The notes beneath the pieces are model-generated. The model worked only from the letters and a program-made list of their open reading frames with translations, made no database searches and was not told the origin of the DNA. Shown here in pieces: positions 34,190 through 41,914 of a stretch of DNA of 64,000 nucleotides. The position numbers and the translations under genes are program-made. Source of the stretch: Ahrensia sp. (GTDB lineage: Bacteria > Pseudomonadota > Alphaproteobacteria > Rhizobiales > Rhizobiaceae); the NCBI GenBank assembly GCA_002706335.1, contig PAKZ01000043.1, forward strand, positions 124,001 to 188,000, given 5' to 3'. Numbering within the stretch: position 1 is the first letter of the stretch; each line of letters opens with the position of its first letter.

Positions 34190-34799
34190 AGCAAGTGTGC
34201 TGACGTTGATGTGTGGGCCGGCTTCTTCAATGTCGGCCAGCTGACGACCTCGGTGAACGGCGCGGTCACCCGCACCCGCGACTATGACGCCACCGGCGGG
34301 ATCGCCCGCGACGACGCGCTGATCGGGAACGCCCGCCATGTCACGGCAACGCTGCGCAACGAAGGCAATCAGGTGGCGGCGCTGACCTATGAGCCGCACA
34401 CGCTTGCGGTCGGCACGGCGCTCGACCCGTGGAGCTACAACGCCGCCGGGATGCTCTACGCCATGCCGGGCCTGGTGACGTCGATCGACTATGAGGCGGA
34501 CGGCCAGACGAAGGAGATCGCCTATGCCAACGGCGTGGTCACACGCTTCACCTATTCGCCGGAGCGGCGCAGGCTGACGCACATCGGGACGATCGCCCCC
34601 GATGGGGTGACCGCGCTGATGGATTACGCCTACACCCGCGACGCGGCCGGGCGCATGACCCGCATTGACGGGCTGACACCCTCCGAGAGCTGGATCTACA
34701 GCCATGACGATCTCGACCAGCTTCTGACCGCCGGCAATCTCGGCGAGACCTTCACCTGTCCCGGCGCCGGCTTCGCCCGTCCGTATGCGCCGTTGAATG
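34190..34799 (+). pseudogene. Rhs core fragment C
   Basis: The frame reads FFNVGQLTTSVNGAVTRTRDYDATGG, then [40 protein letters not shown] and [23 protein letters not shown]. It then jumps to FARPYAPL, skipping the block present in fragment B. It represents an earlier portion of the same ancestral Rhs gene than fragments A and B cover, and its 3' end dissolves into non-Rhs DNA. There is no credible start. The 100 bases before it, after the immunity gene, carry no gene. Confidence 0.75.
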
Positions 34800-34853
34800 T
34801 GGGTAAGAGCTCCGCGAGACATCTCGATGAGTCCTGTTATGCGCCATCGGAAC

Positions 34854-34894
34854 CGGCGATGGCTGGATTTCCAATATCGAGCCGTGAGCGGACG
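34854..34894 (+). repeat. Right copy of the diverged direct repeat
   Basis: Forty-one bases beginning CGGCGATGGCTGGATTTCCA are the partner of 17813-17853 (35 of 41 identical, same orientation). From 34800 to 35064 I see no gene: several frames are open but none resembles a protein family. Confidence 0.6.
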
Positions 34895-35064
34895 GACGCC
34901 TCTCATTTCAATGGTCTTATGGCCGACATGCGTGGAGCATTCGGGAGGCCTGCTGCGAGTAATCGAGTGCCGAGTCCGACACTTCGACCCACCGCTTTGG
35001 AGTCGGCGGACAAAATATTGCGGTGCTCCCGCAAAACGAATTGCCCGGCGTCCACGCTCGATTG

Positions 35065-36936
35065 TCACGTGGTCCACTCATGCTGTTCGATCCGGAATTT
35101 CTCTATGCGCGAATAGACTGTCGTCGGTCTCATGCCGAGAAGGCCTGCGGCGCCTTCCTTGCCGGCGACGCGCCCGTTCGTTTCGCGTAGCGCGGCGACG
35201 AGGTTGGCTCGTATCTCCTGCTGCATCTCACGCTCGGTGCGCACCGTTCTGCCGGTATCGCCTGCCGATCGCTCGCCCCCGATTTCAACGATGAGCTTGC
35301 TGCCGGTCGAGACGATCGCCGCGCGTTCGATGACGTTTCGCAATTCCCTGACATTTCCCGGCCAATGATAGTCCATGAGGGCGTTCATGGTGCGCTCGGT
35401 GATGATCGGCGGCCTGCGGTTCAGGCGCTCGCAGGCGATAGCGAGGATATGCGCGGCGAGGTCCGGTATGTCCTCGCGGCGGTCGCGTAGCGGCGTGCAA
35501 TTTATCGGAAAGACGCTGAGAAACAGCAGCAGGTCTTCCCGAAAATGCCCGACCGCCACTTCCTTCTCGATATCTTTCGCCGATGACGCGATCACGCGGA
35601 CATTCAGGTTGCGGTAATGGGTGTCGCCGATGCGCTTGAATTTCCGGTCCTGCAGCGCCCGTAAAAGATCGCCCTGGAGATCGAGGGGCAACTCGCACAC
35701 ATCTTCGAGAAACAGGGTTCCGCCATGCGCCAATTCCAGCGCTCCGGAGTTATCGCCGGTTCCGTCCGTGCCGCCAAGCTGACCGAACAGTTCCGCCTCG
35801 ATCGAGCGCCGGCTGATGGAGCCGCAGCGGAACTGAATCAGCGGGCGTCGCTTGCGGCTGCTGTCCTTGTGGATCGCGCTGGCGACGATCGCCTTGCCCG
35901 CGCCGGCCTCGCCGGTGATGAAGACCGGCGCATCCGTCGGCGCGACGAGCTCGATCTTGGCCAGCAATTGCCGGATCGCAGGTGACCGGCCGATGATGTC
36001 GTGATGGGCTCGCTCGTTGGTGATCGCTTCCTGCAGATAGGCGTTTTCCTGCTCCAGCCGGTCCCGCAGTTCGGCAACCTCATTCAGCGCGTCATGTAGC
36101 TTGCCTTCGCTCAGCTTGCGCTCGGTGACATCTCGAAAGATGACAACTGCACCTGCCAGGACCTTCTGGTTGTAGATTGGGGTCGAGACATATTCGACCT
36201 GGATCGGCTTCCCGTCCTTGCGCCAGAACAACTCGTCCTCGACGCGCGCAACCTGCTCAAACCGGAAGGACCGGTAAATTGGACAGTCATGGGCATGGTA
36301 GGCGCTGCCGTCCGCATGATGATGGTGGATAATATGATGGATCGGCTTGCCCAGCAGGTCGTCCGTATCCCATCCGAGCATTTCTTGGGCTGCACGATTA
36401 ACGAAGGTCGCTTGCCCCTTCGTGTTGACGCCATAAATGCCTTCGCCCGCCGCGTTCAAAATCAGCTGGTTCTGGAACTCCAGCTCGGAAAAGAACTCCT
36501 GGGCGCGCCGCCATCCCATGAGTCCTTCGCGCTGCAACTGCTCCGCTTCCATCGTGCGTTCGTGGCGGCGCAGCTCTTCCAGGTTCAGGAACAACAGCAG
36601 GACGAGGCTGGAGTCCGGTCCGAGCCGCCGTCCTCTGATCTCGACGCTGACCGTTTCGCCGTTCTGTCGTTTGATGGCGACTTTGCGGGTCCATGCTTCG
36701 CCGCGATAGGCGACCTCGTCGAGGAAGACGATGAAGTCCGCGAGATCGGTCTCGACATATTCGGAGAACCGGCCGCCATCGGTCGCGCTTCCGGCCAGCA
36801 GATGCCGCGCCTTCGGATTGGAATGGACGATCCGGTCGTCAAACGTCTCGATGACGATGGCAGCCTCCGGAAGCAGCGCGAGCGCCGTTGCGTCCACCGC
36901 GTTCCGCGACGCAGACAGGGGACGTATCTCGTTCAT
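35065..36936 (-). CDS. PAS-AAA+-Fis transcriptional regulator lacking the GAFTGA loop
   Basis: This regulator of about 623 residues is built like NtrC-family activators. It has two PAS-like sensor regions (the second, NAAGEGIYGVNTKGQATFVNRAAQEMLGW, with the HHIIHHHHADGSAYHAHDCPIY segment), a linker coiled coil, an AAA+ domain and a C-terminal Fis-type helix-turn-helix (GAAGLLGMRPTTVYSRIEKF). The AAA+ domain is altered. Walker A reads GEAGAGKA, Walker B reads GGTLFLEDV instead of LDEI/V, and the sigma-54 loop GAFTGA is replaced by GGTDGTGDNSGA. It therefore probably regulates without sigma-54. A TTG at 36960 is a weak alternative start. It diverges from the cyanate operon, with an inverted repeat between. 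Confidence 0.85.
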   Translation of the reverse strand: MNEIRPLSASRNAVDATALALLPEAAIVIETFDDRIVHSNPKARHLLAGSATDGGRFSEYVETDLADFIVFLDEVAYRGEAWTRKVAIKRQNGETVSVEIRGRRLGPDSSLVLLLFLNLEELRRHERTMEAEQLQREGLMGWRRAQEFFSELEFQNQLILNAAGEGIYGVNTKGQATFVNRAAQEMLGWDTDDLLGKPIHHIIHHHHADGSAYHAHDCPIYRSFRFEQVARVEDELFWRKDGKPIQVEYVSTPIYNQKVLAGAVVIFRDVTERKLSEGKLHDALNEVAELRDRLEQENAYLQEAITNERAHHDIIGRSPAIRQLLAKIELVAPTDAPVFITGEAGAGKAIVASAIHKDSSRKRRPLIQFRCGSISRRSIEAELFGQLGGTDGTGDNSGALELAHGGTLFLEDVCELPLDLQGDLLRALQDRKFKRIGDTHYRNLNVRVIASSAKDIEKEVAVGHFREDLLLFLSVFPINCTPLRDRREDIPDLAAHILAIACERLNRRPPIITERTMNALMDYHWPGNVRELRNVIERAAIVSTGSKLIVEIGGERSAGDTGRTVRTEREMQQEIRANLVAALRETNGRVAGKEGAAGLLGMRPTTVYSRIEKFRIEQHEWTT

Positions 36937-36967
36937 GCCGCGACCCTCACTTGTTCCCAATGCCGAT

Positions 36968-37002
36968 ATTACGAGATTTCATGAATTATGAAATATCGTA
37001 AT
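36968..37002. promoter_or_regulatory. 35-bp inverted repeat, candidate operator of the cyanate regulator
   Basis: ATTACGAGATTTCAT (36968-36982) and ATGAAATATCGTAAT (36988-37002) form arms identical at 14 of 15 paired positions around the spacer GAATT. The repeat starts 31 bases from the regulator start and lies 149 bases before the binding-protein ATG. It is much AT-richer than its surroundings, as expected of a divergent promoter/operator. Confidence 0.7.
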
Positions 37003-37150
37003 TTGTGCATCGCGGAAAATATGGCCAAGTCATTGAAAAACATGCGGAAATAATTCTGAATCTTTTTGCGCTGTGCTTTTCTTGTGGTCGGAACTCCTGG
37101 GCTACGCTCCTTGGCGAACCTGCCGAACACATCACCGCTGAGGGGAGCAC

Positions 37151-38530
37151 ATGACCAAAAGCCTCGGAAATCCTTTTTCACACGAGACCGATCTGCGCCA
37201 TGGCGCCGGATGCGGTTGCGACACCTGTTCGACTGGCCAGGGCTATCGCGCCGATGGCGGTCAATCCATGTCCTCGGACGACATGATGGAGCGCGTCGTC
37301 GAGAACGCCATCGTCCGCTCGATGTTCGGGCAGAACGATATCTCGCGGCGTTCCTTCATGGGCCTTGTCGGTGGCGGCACCTTCGCCGCGGCGCTCGCAT
37401 CGGTCTTCCCGATCGACAAGGCCAAGGCGGCGATTCTCGATACGCTCGGCAAACCGGAGAAGACCGATCTCAACATCGGCTTCGTGCCGATCACCTGCGC
37501 AACGCCGATCATCATGGCGCAGCCGATGGGTTTTTATGAAAAGCACGGACTGAACGCGCAGGTCATCAAGACGGCCGGCTGGGCGGTGGCTCGCGACAAG
37601 TCGCTCAATGGCGAATACGACGCCTCGCACATGCTGACCCCGATGCCTCTCGCCATGACGCTCGGCGCCGGCAGCGTTGCCGAACCCTACATCATGCCTG
37701 CCGTCGAGAACATCAACGGTCAGGCGATCGTGCTGTCCAACGAACACAAGGACAAGCGCGATCCGAAGGACTGGAAGGGCTTCACCTTCGGCGTTCCTTT
37801 CGAATATTCGATGCACAATTTCCTGTTGCGATATTACGTGGCCGAGCACGGCCTCGATCCCGACACCGACATCCAGATCCGCGTCGTTCCGCCGCCGGAG
37901 ATGGTCGCGAACCTGCGCGCCGGGAACCTCGACGGTTATCTGTCGCCCGATCCGTTCAACCAGCGCGCGGTTTGGGAAGGCATTGGCTTCATCCACCTGC
38001 TGACCAAGGAGATCTGGGAAGGACATCCATGCTGCGCTTTCGCATGCCCGTTGTCCTTCGCCGAAGAGCTTCCGAACACCTACGGTGCCCTTCTGAAGTC
38101 GATTGTCGATGCGACGCAATACGCCTCCAATCCCGAGAACCGCAAGGAGATCTCCGAGGCGATCGCGCCCACCAACTATCTGAACCAGCCTGTTCCCGTG
38201 ATCGAGCAGGTCCTGACCGGCACCTATGCGGACGGCCTGGGCGAAGTAAAGCAGGTTCCGGATCGCATCGATTTCGACCCGTTCCCGTGGCATTCGATGG
38301 GTGTGTGGATCCTCACGCAGATGAAGCGTTGGGGCTATATCGAGGGCGACGTCGACTACAAGACCGTGGCCGAGCAGGTCTATCTCGCCGCCGACTGCGC
38401 GAAGATCATGCAGGATCTTGGCTACGAGGCGCCCGACGTCACCTACGAGAGCTACACGATCATGGGCAAGACCTTCGATCCGGCGGAGCCGGAAGCCTAT
38501 GTCGACTCTTTCGCCATCAAGCGGGCGTGA
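37151..38530 (+). CDS. Nitrate/cyanate-type ABC transporter substrate-binding protein (Tat-exported)
   Basis: This 459-residue binding protein of the NrtA/CmpA family has an unusual N terminus. A cysteine cluster (GCGCDTC, residues 21-27) and a helix (MMERVVENAIVRSMFG) precede a twin-arginine signal, SRRSFMGLVGGG, near residue 66, so export should be through Tat, as a folded protein. The binding domain runs from LNIGFVPITCATPIIMAQPMGFYEKHGL to KTVAEQVYLAADCAKIMQDLGYEAPD. An AGGGGAG ribosome site precedes the ATG. Because cyanase is encoded three genes on, cyanate is the most likely ligand, with nitrate, nitrite or bicarbonate as alternatives. Confidence 0.9.
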   Translation: MTKSLGNPFSHETDLRHGAGCGCDTCSTGQGYRADGGQSMSSDDMMERVVENAIVRSMFGQNDISRRSFMGLVGGGTFAAALASVFPIDKAKAAILDTLGKPEKTDLNIGFVPITCATPIIMAQPMGFYEKHGLNAQVIKTAGWAVARDKSLNGEYDASHMLTPMPLAMTLGAGSVAEPYIMPAVENINGQAIVLSNEHKDKRDPKDWKGFTFGVPFEYSMHNFLLRYYVAEHGLDPDTDIQIRVVPPPEMVANLRAGNLDGYLSPDPFNQRAVWEGIGFIHLLTKEIWEGHPCCAFACPLSFAEELPNTYGALLKSIVDATQYASNPENRKEISEAIAPTNYLNQPVPVIEQVLTGTYADGLGEVKQVPDRIDFDPFPWHSMGVWILTQMKRWGYIEGDVDYKTVAEQVYLAADCAKIMQDLGYEAPDVTYESYTIMGKTFDPAEPEAYVDSFAIKRA

Positions 38531-38533
38531 CGG

Positions 38534-39367
38534 ATGGACCGTTTGTCGACGAACCAGCGGGCCGTCATCCTGTCCTTCGTCCTGCTGATTGGCGGCCTCC
38601 TGGTTTGGGAGGCCGCGATCCCGGCCCAGAAGGCGGCGTCAGAACTGACCGAATATGAACGCCTGACCGGCGGCGGTGCGCCAAAGGCGGGCGTTCCGCC
38701 CCCGAGCCAGGTTATCGAAAAAGCGTGGGAAGAACTTTCCAATCCGTTCTACGACGCAGGCCCGAACGACAAGGGCATTGGCATCCAGATCGCCTATTCT
38801 CTTTATAGGGTTTTATCGGGCTATTTCCTTGCCGCGCTGGTCGCTATTCCCATCGGCTTCCTCATTGGCATGAGTCCGGTCGCCTACAAAGCGCTCAATC
38901 CCTTCATCCAGGTGCTCAGGCCGATTTCGCCGCTCGCATGGATGCCGCTTGCCCTGTTCATCATCCAGGATTCAAACGCCTCGGCGATCTTCGTGATTTT
39001 CATCTGCTCGATCTGGCCGATGCTGATCAACACCGCCTTCGGCGTCGCCGGTGTCCGCTCGGATTGGGTGAATGTTGCCCGAACGCACGAACTGGGGCCG
39101 ATCAAGACCGCGCTGACGGTGATCCTGCCGGCGGCCGCGCCGACCATCGTCACCGGCATGCGGATTTCGATCGGCATCGCCTGGCTTGTCATCGTGGCCG
39201 CCGAGATGCTCGTCGGAGGAACCGGGATCGGATATTACGTCTGGAACGAGTGGAACAATCTCGATCTCACCTCAGTCATTTTCTCGATCCTGATGATCGG
39301 CGTGGTCGGCATGGCGCTCGACGCCGCCTTCGGCCGGCTGCAGCGCGCCGTCGCCTACGCCGAATAG
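38534..39367 (+). CDS. Nitrate/cyanate-type ABC transporter permease
   Basis: This 277-residue permease of the NrtB/SsuC/TauC class has an initial membrane anchor (AVILSFVLLIGGLLVWEAAI). About five further segments follow, with the family EAA-type ATPase-contact loop around GVRSDWVNVARTHELGPIKTALTVILPAAAPTIVTGMRI. It starts three bases after the binding-protein stop. As a homodimer it would form the channel for the cyanate importer. Confidence 0.9.
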   Translation: MDRLSTNQRAVILSFVLLIGGLLVWEAAIPAQKAASELTEYERLTGGGAPKAGVPPPSQVIEKAWEELSNPFYDAGPNDKGIGIQIAYSLYRVLSGYFLAALVAIPIGFLIGMSPVAYKALNPFIQVLRPISPLAWMPLALFIIQDSNASAIFVIFICSIWPMLINTAFGVAGVRSDWVNVARTHELGPIKTALTVILPAAAPTIVTGMRISIGIAWLVIVAAEMLVGGTGIGYYVWNEWNNLDLTSVIFSILMIGVVGMALDAAFGRLQRAVAYAE

Positions 39368-39376
39368 GAGAAGCCA

Positions 39377-40294
39377 GTGTCCAACGCATTCCTTTCGATC
39401 GAAAACCTGACCCAGCGCTTTCCTTCCGGCAAGGGCGAGCACATGACCGTCTTCGAGAATGCCAGTTTCGGCATCGAGAAGGGCGAATTCGTCTGCATCC
39501 TCGGCCATTCCGGCTGCGGCAAGTCGACGATCATGAACATTCTCGCCGGGCTCGCCGAGCCCACCTTCGGCGCGGTGCTGATGGACGGCAAGGAGGTCTC
39601 GGGTCCGAGCCTGGACCGCGGCGTGGTTTTCCAAAACTACTCGCTGTTGCCCTGGCTGTCAGCGCTCAAGAACGTCACCTTTGGCGTCGCCGCCCGCTAT
39701 CCGGAGTGGTCGAAGGCCAAAGTCATCGAACATTCGACCCAATATCTCGCCATGGTGGGCCTTGAAGGCGATTCCATCCACCGCAAGCCGTCGCAATTGT
39801 CGGGCGGCATGCGTCAGCGCGTCTCGATCGCGCGCGCTTTCGCCAATCATCCCAAGCTATTGCTTCTGGACGAGCCGTTCGGCGCGCTCGATGCCCTGAC
39901 CCGCGGCACCATCCAGGACGAGCTTCTCAAGATCTGGAGCGGTACGTCACAGACCGTCTTCATGATCACCCACGATATAGACGAGGCGATCCTGCTGGCC
40001 GACCGGATTCTGCTGATGACCAATGGCCCGTTCGCACGGGTCGCCGAATCGGTGGAAATCACGATCCCGCGTCCGCGCAAGCGCGACCAGATCATCGATC
40101 ATCCGAACTACTACGCGATCCGCAATCATCTGGTCCATTTCCTGGCGACGCGCTCCAAGGAACTGGCGGGCCGGCAGAACGGCAGCGAGAGCAACACGCC
40201 ACAGACCGTGCGCATAGACCTCCTGGGGGACGCGAAGGGCGAAGACAGCGACGATCCGCGACCGGCATCGCATCTGCGCGCCGTGAACGAATAA
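39377..40294 (+). CDS. Nitrate/cyanate-type ABC transporter ATPase
   Basis: This 305-residue ATPase of the NrtD/SsuB/TauB class starts at a GTG preceded by AGGAGAAG. It has Walker A LGHSGCGKST, Q-loop FQNYSLLPWLSALKN, signature LSGGMRQRVSIARAFANHPK, Walker B LLLLDEPFGALDALTR and the H-loop ITHDIDEAI. A C-terminal extension of roughly 60 residues after PRKRDQIIDHPNYYAIRNHLVHFL is longer than the basic domain, as in NrtD-like proteins. It powers the permease encoded just upstream; cyanase follows after 23 bases. Confidence 0.92.
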   Translation: MSNAFLSIENLTQRFPSGKGEHMTVFENASFGIEKGEFVCILGHSGCGKSTIMNILAGLAEPTFGAVLMDGKEVSGPSLDRGVVFQNYSLLPWLSALKNVTFGVAARYPEWSKAKVIEHSTQYLAMVGLEGDSIHRKPSQLSGGMRQRVSIARAFANHPKLLLLDEPFGALDALTRGTIQDELLKIWSGTSQTVFMITHDIDEAILLADRILLMTNGPFARVAESVEITIPRPRKRDQIIDHPNYYAIRNHLVHFLATRSKELAGRQNGSESNTPQTVRIDLLGDAKGEDSDDPRPASHLRAVNE

Positions 40295-40317
40295 GCAGAA
40301 AGAGGAACCAAACTGCC

Positions 40318-40782
40318 ATGACTATCGAAATTCCGCAGATGCTGACCAAGGACGACGTCGCCCTGATCATTCTGGCGGCCAAGAAGAAATCCGGAATGAC
40401 CTGGGAGGAAATCGCCGACAAGATCAGCATGTCGGCCGTCTGGACCCATTCCGCCTGTGTCGGCATGAACGCCATGCCGAAGGAAAAGGCGCAGGCTCTG
40501 GTTCAGGTGCTCGGCCTGCCGCAGGATGTCGTCGAGGTGCTCACCGAAAGCCCGACAAAGGTCTGGGAGCAGGCGGTGCCGACCGATCCCTGCATCTATC
40601 GCTTCTACGAAATCGTCGGCGTCTACGGCCCGACGCTGAAGGCGCTGATCCACGAGGAATTCGGCGACGGCATCATGTCGGCCATCGATTTCGACATGAA
40701 CGTCACGCGCGTGCCGAACCCGAAGGGTGACCGAGTGAAGGTCGAGATGTCCGGGAAGTATCTGAGCTACAACAGCTGGTGA
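40318..40782 (+). CDS. cynS: Cyanate hydratase (cyanase)
   Basis: This 154-residue cyanase catalyses bicarbonate-dependent breakdown of cyanate to ammonia and CO2, acting as a cytoplasmic homodecamer. The N-terminal lambda-repressor-like helical domain (WEEIADKISMSAVWTHSACVGMNAM) is followed by the catalytic domain YRFYEIVGVYGPTLKALIHEEFGDGIMSAIDF. The active-site Arg95, Glu98 and Ser121 correspond to the E. coli triad. Length and both ends match the family fully. It ends the importer operon, so import and nitrogen release from cyanate are coupled, and a strong terminator follows. Confidence 0.97.
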   Translation: MTIEIPQMLTKDDVALIILAAKKKSGMTWEEIADKISMSAVWTHSACVGMNAMPKEKAQALVQVLGLPQDVVEVLTESPTKVWEQAVPTDPCIYRFYEIVGVYGPTLKALIHEEFGDGIMSAIDFDMNVTRVPNPKGDRVKVEMSGKYLSYNSW

Positions 40783-40806
40783 GGCCGGACGAATCCTCCA
40801 CTGTCA

Positions 40807-40839
40807 AAGGCCGCGCAGCCCGTTGCGCGGCCTTCTTTT
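40807..40839 (+). terminator. Intrinsic terminator after cyanase
   Basis: The 11-bp stem AAGGCCGCGCA / TGCGCGGCCTT has a six-base loop and is followed by CTTTT, 24 bases after the cynS stop. The next gene would then be read by leakage or from its own promoter. Confidence 0.88.
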
Positions 40840-40866
40840 CGGGATTTTCCATTGGGAGATGCAGAG

Positions 40867-41331
40867 ATGACCCGCGCCCCCGTACCGCCATTCTCGTGGG
40901 ATGACGCAGTGACCAAGGTCCGTATGGCCGAGAACGCCTGGAACACCAGAGAGCCGGCCAAGGTGGCGCTCGCCTATACGCCGGAAACGAAATGGCGCAA
41001 CCGCTCCGAATTCATCAGCGGCCGCGTCGAGGTCGAGGCTTTCCTTGTCCGCAAATGGGCGAAGGAACGAAACTACCGGCTGATCAAGGAAATCTGGGCC
41101 CATGGCGAGGATCGGATCGCCGTGCGCTTCGCCTATGAATGGCACGACGCGGACGGTAACTGGTTCCGCTCATACGGAAACGAGAACTGGAAGTTCGACA
41201 CCCAAGGCTACATGGCCGAGCGTCATGCTTCGATAAACGATGTGCCGATCTCGGAGACGGAGCGGCTGTTCCGCTGGCCCTCAGGTCCGCGCCCGGACGG
41301 CCACCCCGGACTGACGGACCTCGGACTATGA
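40867..41331 (+). CDS. NTF2-like protein of the DUF1348 family
   Basis: This 154-residue single-domain protein has a SnoaL/NTF2-like cone fold. Its hallmarks are [84 protein letters not shown] and a final [23 protein letters not shown]. The function of this family is unknown. The ATG at 40867 fits family length, with GGGAG upstream. It follows the cyanate operon across a terminator, so a direct role in cyanate use is uncertain. After it, 41332-41640 carries no gene I can support. Confidence 0.82.
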   Translation: MTRAPVPPFSWDDAVTKVRMAENAWNTREPAKVALAYTPETKWRNRSEFISGRVEVEAFLVRKWAKERNYRLIKEIWAHGEDRIAVRFAYEWHDADGNWFRSYGNENWKFDTQGYMAERHASINDVPISETERLFRWPSGPRPDGHPGLTDLGL

Positions 41332-41640
41332 GCCAGCCGGCCATGACATTCGGAAGAATTGCGAGTGGCGTCCATTGTGGGGAATGGATGTTGCAGGCAC
41401 AGATGTCGGCTTGGCGCGCGCATCGCTGACAGGTAGTTTTGGGGCCGTAAGGAGACTGTTGGGTCGAGGGTGCCAGGCATCTAGAGTCTGACATAGGCGC
41501 GAAGAGTGCGTGGGCCAGAAGAGAGCAACGAGCTTGCGGCAAAGACAACCGTGTCGAGTCCGCCTGTTGAGATGTGCTAAAGGCGAACGCCCGCGAAGTC
41601 TGACCCTGAGCTGGTTGCCTCGACCGGAGAAGTGGTCGAG

Positions 41641-41904
41641 CTAGCGGTTTCCTTCCAGAGACCCGCAATAGGTGCGGGGGCCGGAGATCCCGGCGGCGCC
41701 ATCCGTCCCCCAGCGATAATGTTGCGACAGCTCGTCGAGCAGCGGGTCGAACCGGCTGAGGTCCTGATAATGGAACTGGCGATGCTCGCCTTGTACTAAG
41801 GCAGCGGCAATCTCCGGCTTCTCGCCTCGGTAGAACAGGAAGCCGCTGGCGCAGACTTGCGTGATCTCGTTCAGCTTCCCGACTTCGTCCGCGCTGAGCC
41901 GCAT
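41641..41904 (-). CDS. Small hypothetical protein downstream of the P450 genes
   Basis: This 87-residue frame begins MRLSADEVGKLNEITQVCAS, ten bases after the stop of the second P450 on the same strand. It contains a plausible amphipathic pattern (PLLDELSQHYRWG) but no motif I recognise. Proximity and strand suggest that it is the last gene of the P450/TRAP operon. Equally it could be a chance frame, since the flanking intergenic DNA is also GC-rich. Confidence 0.4.
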   Translation of the reverse strand: MRLSADEVGKLNEITQVCASGFLFYRGEKPEIAAALVQGEHRQFHYQDLSRFDPLLDELSQHYRWGTDGAAGISGPRTYCGSLEGNR

Positions 41905-41914
41905 TCTTCGACCT

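Noticed and set aside
34076-35077. 333-codon minus-strand frame through Rhs fragment C and the following intergenic DNA
   Set aside because: Most of it is antisense to YD-repeat DNA; the rest matches no transposase or other family.
41332-41640. Possible transposase scar between the DUF1348 gene and the P450 operon
   Set aside because: No translated frame resembled a transposase, and no inverted repeats or target duplication were visible.
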